From assembly GCA_047495785.1 (NCBI GenBank), contig JBLDXI010000009.1, positions 5,332,001-5,396,000 on the forward strand: DNA of 64,000 bases. The letters run 5' to 3'. This document shows, in pieces, positions 11,601-20,600 of the stretch. Positions within the stretch are counted from its first letter, which is position 1. Each line of letters starts with the position of its first letter. The position numbers and the translations under genes are program-made. The DNA is from Lepidodermella squamata (taxonomy: Eukaryota > Gastrotricha). Under the pieces are notes generated by a model. It was not told where the DNA came from. It did not search any database and saw only the letters and a list, made by a program, of their open reading frames with translations.

Positions 11601-14600
11601 AACACACAATGAATTGGACAATTCAATTACAGTCTACGACCTGGCGCTGAGCAAGTCTAGGTATATTGAATGGCTAGTCGATCTGCATAATAAACGAAAT
11701 GAGAAAAAGCTGCAACTTGAAAAGCTCGAAGAGAACATGCGGCCTAAGCACCACCCTCAGCCCTCTCAACCCGAAGCAGCAGTGACGACACCAGCTGAGC
11801 CACCACGGAGCGGATAGTAGTTGACGTAGCTGTGGTATGTTGAGCTAGGCAATTGTATTTTAATTTTTAACGGGCTTCAACTCGGCTGAAAACCGATTAG
11901 ATAACATTCTTCGTAGCGGTTGTAACGCCTGCGACGTTTCTCCGATATTCCGGCGACATGTATCTATGCACGCTGCATGCTGCACTGAGAATCGCGTTTC
12001 TTTTCTTATAAGCTGTGAGTAGAAAATGAAGTCCTGTCAGCTTATTTACCTCACGTTCACCTAATTTGTTCTCGGAATACAGACCTGTCAGTTGCACAGC
12101 TGTTAAAAGCCGGTGGACCTTCGTCAAAGTACCCATGTTTCCAGGGCATGTTTATGCAGCCAGTTGACACGGCCAACAACCCTGAGTCTTACTATCATAA
12201 CCAGTTTGCCGCTTTAGATTCAAGCTATTATTTGACGAAAACACAAGTACATGACTCTTCGACACGGTGGCTTTTTCATCGTTGGTGTCGACGATTCCTG
12301 ATTCCCGATTCCCGGTAAGACCTTTGGAAACTTGTAATCAAGTAATGCATTTTTTAATTTTGCTGGCTAATTTCTTGTTTGCATTGGTTGCGAAAAACAG
12401 TCTACGGCGTGATTGAGCACGACGGATCACCTCTTCTACCCGACGAGTACGAAGGCGACGGCCGGAACTACATCAAGGATACTCGCATGCGCCTCTTGAG
12501 CACGTGGGGTGGCGAAGTTGAGATCCAGGCAATTTACGACTACCTGAATCAGATTAGCTTGATGGCGTCTAACCAGCTTGCGCGACGACCGAGCCATCTA
12601 TCGTCGTCTTCAAGGGAATCAATAAGAGCCGGTGGTGTCGATGGGAAAAGATTGATCGGTGATCGGTGATCATGACTTATTGCACTATGCATCCTCCTGC
12701 CTGGTCGGCAAGGAATTGGTTCGCTGGCCGCGATGACATGATTTCCTCTTTGCTAGAATTTTTTGGTTCTAGCTAGGGCAATTCTTCCGCAATTTTCTTC
12801 AGTGATACAAACTTTCATTCTCCCGAATAATTCCATAAAAAATAATAAACTTTCGTTAACGGAAAATGTCTACCGAATTTCCAAAATTCGCCCGTAAGTT
12901 TTCAATAGGAAGTTTAAATGTTCGTATTATTAGGATGACAATTATTAGCTGCCAGTAATTTTTCTCCCAGTATTATTTTTGAAGATTTGACGGCATCTGT
13001 TAAATCAGATTATCCGCTTGCCCGCCCTGATAGCTCTGTCCATGTTTCTCCTTGCGGCAGCAGATCTTTGACTAAGCGCTGTGTGTTCTTCGAAAAGAAG
13101 GCTACCACAAATGCAACAAGAGATGAAAGCTTGTGCAAGCTGTACCTTGTCAATCTGAAAATGTCAACATCGAGGAGCATCGACGTGGTGAACCAAGCCT
13201 CTTATAAAAGTGACCACGTCGGTTCGCGAACGGAAGCTGACTCTACATATATTGCACACTGGCGTTCACTACTTGGCTTTGAGCAAATTGCAGTGTGTTT
13301 AATGATTAAACGTGATTGCAATGATTGTGATATTGATGTAAACCTTCCAATGTCCAATGAATGTCGCGTTACTGCTAGGCCGATGTAAACCTTTTGAGGA
13401 GTAAACTGTTCTCATATTTGTTGGTTTCTCTTTTTCCGTTCATGAGTAAAAATCGAGTAAGAATGGGAGAAAAATTTGCTTCTGAAAATTATTTTGCCGC
13501 GGGTTTAAATATTTTTCTATTTTCAAGATATTTTCAAGAGCTTTGATATGTTATCATCTACTTCAATTAAAAATATAAAATATACCTGTAACGCATCCGT
13601 AGCGCGTCGTAGTAGACCTAGAACACCCAGTGATTCCAGGAGAATCGCCATAAAGTGCACCTGATCCGCTTCAGGGTTCACGCCGCTAGTCGTTTCTTCC
13701 AAAATCGGCCGTTGAACAGGCGGAATTTCGGTGAAAAGCGCCGCCAGACTCATTTTAGGCGCTGAGTGACTCGAGCCGTCTGATGACGTGCTAACTCGCT
13801 CACTACCCAGCAAGTGCCGAGTCAAAATCTGAGCCGAAGTCGGTTGATGCTGCGCGTGCTGATTAGCCTGGTTCATTTTATTCGAACCAAGCGATTTATT
13901 GTTACTCCCTCTAGGGTGGAAGCGACGGTTCGAAGACCGCCGAGATGACATATGGCGGTGGAATAGCTGAATAGCTGAGGACGGCGATCGAATGTAGATC
14001 TGCTGCGTGAGTTCTTCCATCAATTGCTGGTACAAATGTTCGAGTTTGGCGTCCAATTCAGCACCCAGCGATTTTAGAGGTTCGATTCGGCTCAGCTCGC
14101 TCTTGTACTGAAATCGAGCTGTTGCAAGCTGCTCAGCTGCGTGGAGATAATATTTTTTCGCCAAATATCCATCGACCTGAAATTAGCGGAAAAAAATTAG
14201 ATTCGGCGAAGAAATCAAGAATTAAAATAAAAGTCTCAATTGTAATTTGTTTATCGCTAATTAGTCCTGTTTTAGCCAAACAAATATTTCCTGAGGCTGA
14301 ATCAAGCTTTGACTCTTTAATTCGCCCAAAAATGAATAATAATTGAAATCAGTTAAAAAATGCTGAATAAGGAAATAATTTGTGTACATCTCACTCTCTT
14401 ACTGTATTGACCAAAAACTAAAACAAGTGATGACTTTATCCTAATTTTCTCTCTTGGATGCGCCCTAAGCCCACCCGTGGCCGGTGCTAATTTATATTGT
14501 TATTTCGAAATAAAACACACTGCTGCTAATAATTGAAATTGTTCAACATTTTCCAGGTTTTCGGGAGTAAATATCAGAAATTCCAATAAATTACCGTAAA

Positions 14601-17600
14601 AATATGCGTGGTTTTCTGTATTTTGCCAGATCATAAATTTCAGAACACGACGTGATCGCGATTCATTTAACAGAATTTTCCGAAATTTAGTTTACAGCTT
14701 TACGTTGCTAAATTGCATCAATATAACCGATTGAAGGAGCAATAGATTCGAAAATTTTGAATTTCCCACGGTCCAAATTAGTTCAAATTGTACAAATCTT
14801 TGCTGCTTAATTATAATTAATTAAAAACACCGCATTTTATATATAGCGCTGAGGAGAACATAAAATCATCCTCAAACTTCATAAAAGCCTCGTTTAATTT
14901 CATCAACTCAAAAATTAATAAAATATTGTGTTGTGGCATCAAAAGGGTTACCCTCACTTGCGCATTTATCACTTGCGCATTTATCACTTGCGCATTTGAA
15001 AATTATCACTTGCGCATTAAATAATGATTTTACAGCCTGTTGTTCACCAGTTGACGAATTATTATGAAATTTTTATAAAATAAGATTGGCAGGTGTCACA
15101 TCTGTTAGTCACGTGTGTGTAGACATATAGTGCGTTACTGCCCAAATTCAAATTCATACCAGCGGAAGACAGGCTGCCCAGTGAAAATTTGTGTTCTCGA
15201 AGATAAATCCTTGGAAATGAATGCATGAATGCCTATGAACACCTGGACAAGATGGCAGGCTTCATCGGGCAGAACGGCAAAATACGCCCAGCACACGGGC
15301 CCAAGACGAGGGCTCTTGCAGCCGACGACTAATGAAGAATAATGCTTGATTTTTGTAACCGGTGTGAAGTCAACCGTGACGAACTGCCGCTCAGTTCGCC
15401 GAGGTTCTACGCATCACCGGCAACATAGCGCGGTTCCACTCGACTTACATCTCTACGGTTCACCGACGTGTTAGCGCGATTCCTGTAGCCGACACAGTAG
15501 CTGATGTTGCGCATGACCGATCTTCATCATCCGGAACCAACACGGCCTCGAAAAACAACCCATTCTGATAGTATATAAACCCTGTTAATAATGTTGTCAG
15601 ACACTTGATACACACAAGTCAAGTAGTTGTTTATAGTATAATAAATCCCGTCAGTTGTTGGAGTCCGCCGTCTCTTGCCTGGACCATTCGAACCCGTTAC
15701 AATTTGGTGTCAGAAGTGGTTCTAGCCAAGAGCGGCGGACCCCATGATCAAGCAGGAACCTGTCGACCCGGAGGAGTGTAGGACTGCAGATAAAACCTTA
15801 GCGAAAGCTCGACGACAAAGGGCCAAATGGCAAGTACATCCGAAAGATGTAGCCACAGCGAACGACAAGGTGCCGACGACATTGACAATCTGCAAGGCAA
15901 CGAGAATCAGCGGATACTGGCAAGTGTCGAATTATTGATCGGACTTGGACGGATCTGACAGATCGGGCTGGGCGAAACAGTCAAGACAGCCTGGCAAGGA
16001 TAGGATCGACGACCGGTTAGTCTAGGCCAGATCGTTTGCGGACAACGTTGCTAAGGAGACGGATGGAATGGTGCAGGGCCTACAATGTACAACTGGGTAC
16101 TGTAGCGTTGAATGCCCACACTTAGTGATTAGTACGCGTAGTGCGTAGTATTGCGAGTTATGGAAATACTGGCTAACCCTAGCACTGGTACCGGGTGCAT
16201 GCAGCTGCTTTGGAGGAAAGACATGATGGTTTCAGACCGGTAACCGACTTCAACCCTAACCCCAGCCTTAAGACGGTACGGAGGAGAGGATGAGCTTCCT
16301 TGCACGGATGTAACTTCTGGTTGTCACCGATAATATTGAACGGAGACGAGGGCGTGTTGTCCAGCAGCAGTTGTCGTATATATGGTTGAGGAACGAAGTT
16401 TATTATGGAGTATGCCCTTCTTGAAAGGAGGGAGGAAGAGACTGTCGCAATATAGTGAAGCTAACGACCGGACGGTACCGTAGGCACGCGCCGCATTTAC
16501 GTCGGGAATCAAAAGTTCGGCCGAACCTTCTTCACCTGGAGCCTGACGTACAGAATGCGGGCGACATGACTGACAATTGGGAGCGATGTGATACTATGAT
16601 TGTACAATCCTGGAAACGCATAGTCTGGAGATTTCCCAGGTGACGACCTGGAAGGGAGCGGTAGTTCGCAAAGATTTTTGACTGGTTGATATGGTAAGAA
16701 AACCCCCGAAAGGCGGCTCGCTCCGAAAAGTTTGTTGGCTGCTGGATGATGGATGGCGCCACTTATAATGTTGTTTGAACACCCCTCGAAGTCGCCAATT
16801 GCAGTCTTCTTGGACTGGTTTAACCGCGTTGATCATGACGCCGCTGAACCTTGCAAGGCGATTGTAGCCGTGAAAGATGCTGCGACGTAGCGTGAATGGA
16901 GGTCGGAGTATCACTAAAGTCGCAACGTCGATTAAGGGAGTAAGGAGTGTAACCAGAAGCCGAGGTGATGATGATAATGGAAGCGGCGAGTTAAGAGCCG
17001 TCGACTTTGTTTACCTTCTTTACGACACGTATCCCTAACGAACGCTACAGCGATCAACACTGACGCCATTGGTTCGAGGAAGAGCCCTGAGGTGTCGAAC
17101 TGGCCGAATGAATATTCTCGTCATTAGTGATGGTTGCTCTTCTGATTCAGTCTTGTGTTGTGCGTTATAAACCTTCTAAGCTTGTGTCTGCGCCTATCTT
17201 TTATTACCTTGGAGAAAAGAGGGATGGGAATATCATGTCGGGACGGGGTGGAGTGACCATTAACAACCACCGTAGCAAATTAACAAGTCGAATAATAACA
17301 ATTGTGCCGAGCCGTGGTATAGTTTATGCACGCCGATTATTACTAACATTATGACCTTTGTTGCTGGTAGTATAGTTGCATAGTAATAGTGTTGTAGTAG
17401 TGTTGTTTAGAGCTATACTGTTACGATTCCTGTAAATTAAACAGATACGACTGCTCTAAGATGTGATGAATTGAAGCAACTCACGACCAAGATGCAACTC
17501 AAATCTTCCGTCGGGTACTACGCCGCATGTGAACCACAGCTGCACAACGTTTCCGGCCACGCCGTAGATTCGACGATGACGACTCATCGGCAACCACCGT

Positions 17601-20600
17601 TACAGTGGCAGTTGCAGCATCTTTTACTACGGGGCGGACATTGACTTCAACCTCGGCGTCGACCAGTGTAGCAGCCTCGACGGTTTCCGCGGCCATTGCG
17701 CGGGCACCTACTTCAGGAACTGTTTCGGACACCGGCTGCGGCATGCGGGTAGTTTGAGGATTCATTGATTCCGGTGGATCACTCCTCAACCACCGTACAT
17801 ACGTCGCGGTAATCGCAACATCGCGGGCATGTCCGCTATGACGGAACAGAAATGACTCATAGGTGCGAAGTGCTGCTGCCACTAGTTCCTCGACGCCAGC
17901 ACGGGTCGTTAGGTCGTAAGTTCGGCCAGAGATGTCACTGGATGCTGGGCTGATGGCACCCGAGCGTTGTTCATCGACGTTGGACATACTGGGCGTAGTT
18001 GTATTGCTTGAAATTATGGAACTGCCTCCGACATGGTCATTTTATATGGTAACCAGCGAACGATACGCGGTCACGATTCAATGACTCTGTGGATAACTGT
18101 TTTCGTGGACACCCGTAGTCATAGGTTAAACGGGGAGGAATTGTAACCGGTGTGAAGTCAACCGTGACGAACTGCCGCTCAGTTCGCCGAGGTTCTACGC
18201 ATCACCGGCAACATAGCGCGGTTCCACTCGACTTACATCTCTACGGTTCACCGACGTGTTAGCGCGATTCCTGTAGCCGACACAGTAGCTGATGTTGCGC
18301 ATGACCGATCTTCATCATCCGGAACCAACACGGCCTCGAAAAACAACCCATTCTGATAGTATATAAACCCTGTTAATAATGTTGTCAGACACTTGATACA
18401 CACAAGTCAAGTAGTTGTTTATAGTATAATAAATCCCGTCAGTTGTTGGAGTCCGCCGTCTCTTGCCTGGACCATTCGAACCCGTTACATTTTCGCTCGG
18501 CCTTACTATTTTACTTGCTCTGTACTTTTGTCATTACTTTGTAATAAGACGTTGATTGAGTAATAACTGCGTCAAGTATCGCAAATAAAATTTATAAAAA
18601 ATTTCATAATAATTCATCAACTGGTGAACAACAGGCTGTAAAATCATTATTTAATGCGCAAGTGATAATTTTCAAATGCGCAAGTGATAAATGCGCAAGT
18701 GATAAATGCGCAAGTGAGGGTAATTCTGGTAATTCCATCAAAATATTTGGCTGAAATGTTGATTTACCATGCCAAACTTCAACTCGGTCGAGCGTTGATT
18801 TGACCTTGGCGGGACTAAACATCGATAATTAGAATTATACGGCTAGCTTTTTATCATTGACCAGTCTCATTGAGACAAATTTTCCGATACTTAATTTAAG
18901 GCTTGAAACAGAAAATAAATTCAGATTATATCACTATATGGAAAGAGTCCTTTCATTGACGCAAGCACGAGGTCCTTCACCGAAGCGTATTTTCACAACT
19001 TGAGGCCACCGCCGCCTTTTTTAGTACCGGTACTAATAACACCTCTCGTATGAGATCGGTTTCTATCCAAATAAAAACAAACCCTTTCATCGGTGGTCGT
19101 TTTTTCACGGCAAGTGAGTGACCTAGCGCAGAGGGCAAAGCGATGATCTGGGCGCTACAAAACGGGTGCCGCGCTCGCTCTGTTGATATTATTATGCCTT
19201 TCACCCGGCGGCGGCACCATCTTATCCTTCAGCTACGCGCCGTTTTTCTACGAGTGCCGTGCTATTTACTAGCTAATGCGCGCCTAAAAGCTGTGAGCGT
19301 AAAATACTTGTACTACGCCTATCCATACCCGCTACTATAAACATCCATAGCCTCTTCTTCTTCATCTGCATCTCCAACCGCTCAGTAACAAATGCGCGCC
19401 TCGTTTTTAGCATGTGTTTTTGTAAATAGCGAATAGCGGGAAGTAGCCGCTAGCCTGGCAGTGGATTTTTCTGCCAAGAAGCGCGCACCAGTGGCTGAAA
19501 AATATGCCAAGCGCCGCGTCTCAATATGATTATTGCCATTGCAAGCCGATCGCCTTTTTTTCGCTGATAAACCGCGAGGGAAATTATTCTCATCAATAAT
19601 AATACGCCCTAACGTTATTTATGTCGATTTGCTACCACTACAAAATGGCAACAAACTAGATAATACTACTTTATTTTTAGCAGCCATGAAATTTTACTTC
19701 TTAGCAATAATTTTCGCAGCCCTGGCTGGGAAAGCACATGCAGGCCTTGGACAATCGCTGCTGATCAAGCACATTTTCAGAGATTATCAAACACTGGAAC
19801 GGCCTGTTGCTAATGACAGCACCGCTGTTCTCATCAGAATGATGTTTTACTTACGCCAAGTCATGGACGTCAATGAAAAGCAGCAAATTTTGAAGTCGTC
19901 GATTTGGCTCAATTTGGTGTGGCACGATTATCGGCTCACGTGGGACCCGCCAGACTTCCGAAATGTCTCAAAAATCATCGTCCCTTACTCGAAAATTTGG
20001 GCGCCGGATATACTGCTTTGGAACAGCGCAACGCAAAAATTTGACGCAACCTTCAAAACCAATGTCGAAATAGATTACGAAGGCCAAATTTCATGGGTGC
20101 CACCTGCGCTATTCACGAGCACATGCAAAATTGATATTACGTGGTTTCCGTTCGATTTACAAAAATGCGAGCTGAAATTTTCTAGTTGGACATATGAAGC
20201 TCGACGCGTTGATCTAGAGGCTATGGAAGAAAAGGTCGACGCGTCAAATTATCAGAAAAACGGCGAGTGGGATTTAGAAGACGCTTATTGCCTGCGCAAT
20301 CTCGTGACTTATGACTGCTGCCCTAACGATGCCTGGGTCGATGTGACAGTTACAATCAAATTGCGAAGACGAGTGCTTTATTACATGTTCAACATCATTA
20401 TCCCATCCGTAATTATTTCCTGCATTGGATTATTAACCTTCGCCTTGCCATGCGAGTCAGGCGAGAAAGTTACAATGTCGGTAACCGTGTTGCTTTCACT
20501 CGCTTTCTTCATGACCATGGTCGCTGAGACTTTGCCGTCAACTTCTGAGGCAATCCCGTTTCTCGGAGTTTATTTCGGCAGTCTGATGTTACTTTGCGCA

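Larger units (their letters stand above)
10351..13585. other. Sec8 intron 3 (3.2 kb)
   Basis: This intron holds a tandem duplication (11003-11355 and 11467-11800) and a short OTU-like reading frame (12379-12669). The plus-strand frame at 12987-13388 (133 aa) has no recognisable motifs. Nothing else is identified. Confidence 0.5.
15354..18489 (+). mobile_element. Non-autonomous LTR retrotransposon with identical LTRs
   Basis: Two 348-bp LTRs (15354-15701 and 18142-18489) read identically base by base and have TG...CA ends (TGTAAC...GTTACA). A 4-bp TTTT target duplication flanks the element. The LTR has a TATA box (TATATAAA at 15572) and a poly(A) signal (AATAAA at 15640). A primer-binding site follows the left LTR (TGGTGTCAGAAGTGG, 15705-15719), which would pair with the 3' end of a tRNA-Leu. 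A polypurine tract (GGGGAGGAA, 18132-18140) precedes the right LTR. The 2.44-kb interior has no reverse transcriptase, integrase or protease frame, only a short plus-strand frame (15744-15938) and an antisense frame (17499-17987). The identical LTRs imply very recent insertion, with enzymes presumably supplied by a relative. Confidence 0.93.
14951..18720. mobile_element. TIR (MITE-like) element split by an LTR retrotransposon
   Basis: Terminal inverted repeats of about 130 bp lie at 14951-15080 and 18591-18720. They start CCCTCACTTGCGCATTTATC and differ by roughly one substitution and one indel. Each TIR contains four copies of a CACTTGCGCATTT-type subrepeat. The element is flanked by TA on both sides (14949-14950 and 18721-18722), a target duplication typical of Tc1/mariner-type elements. 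Removing the inserted retrotransposon and one 4-bp target copy leaves an element of about 630 bp with no transposase. It is therefore a non-autonomous MITE or foldback element. Confidence 0.85.

Noticed and set aside
14951-15020. CRISPR-like array from the repeated CACTTGCGCATTT words
   Set aside because: Repeats are short, almost contiguous, lie inside transposon TIRs and are mirrored at the other end. The host is a eukaryote.
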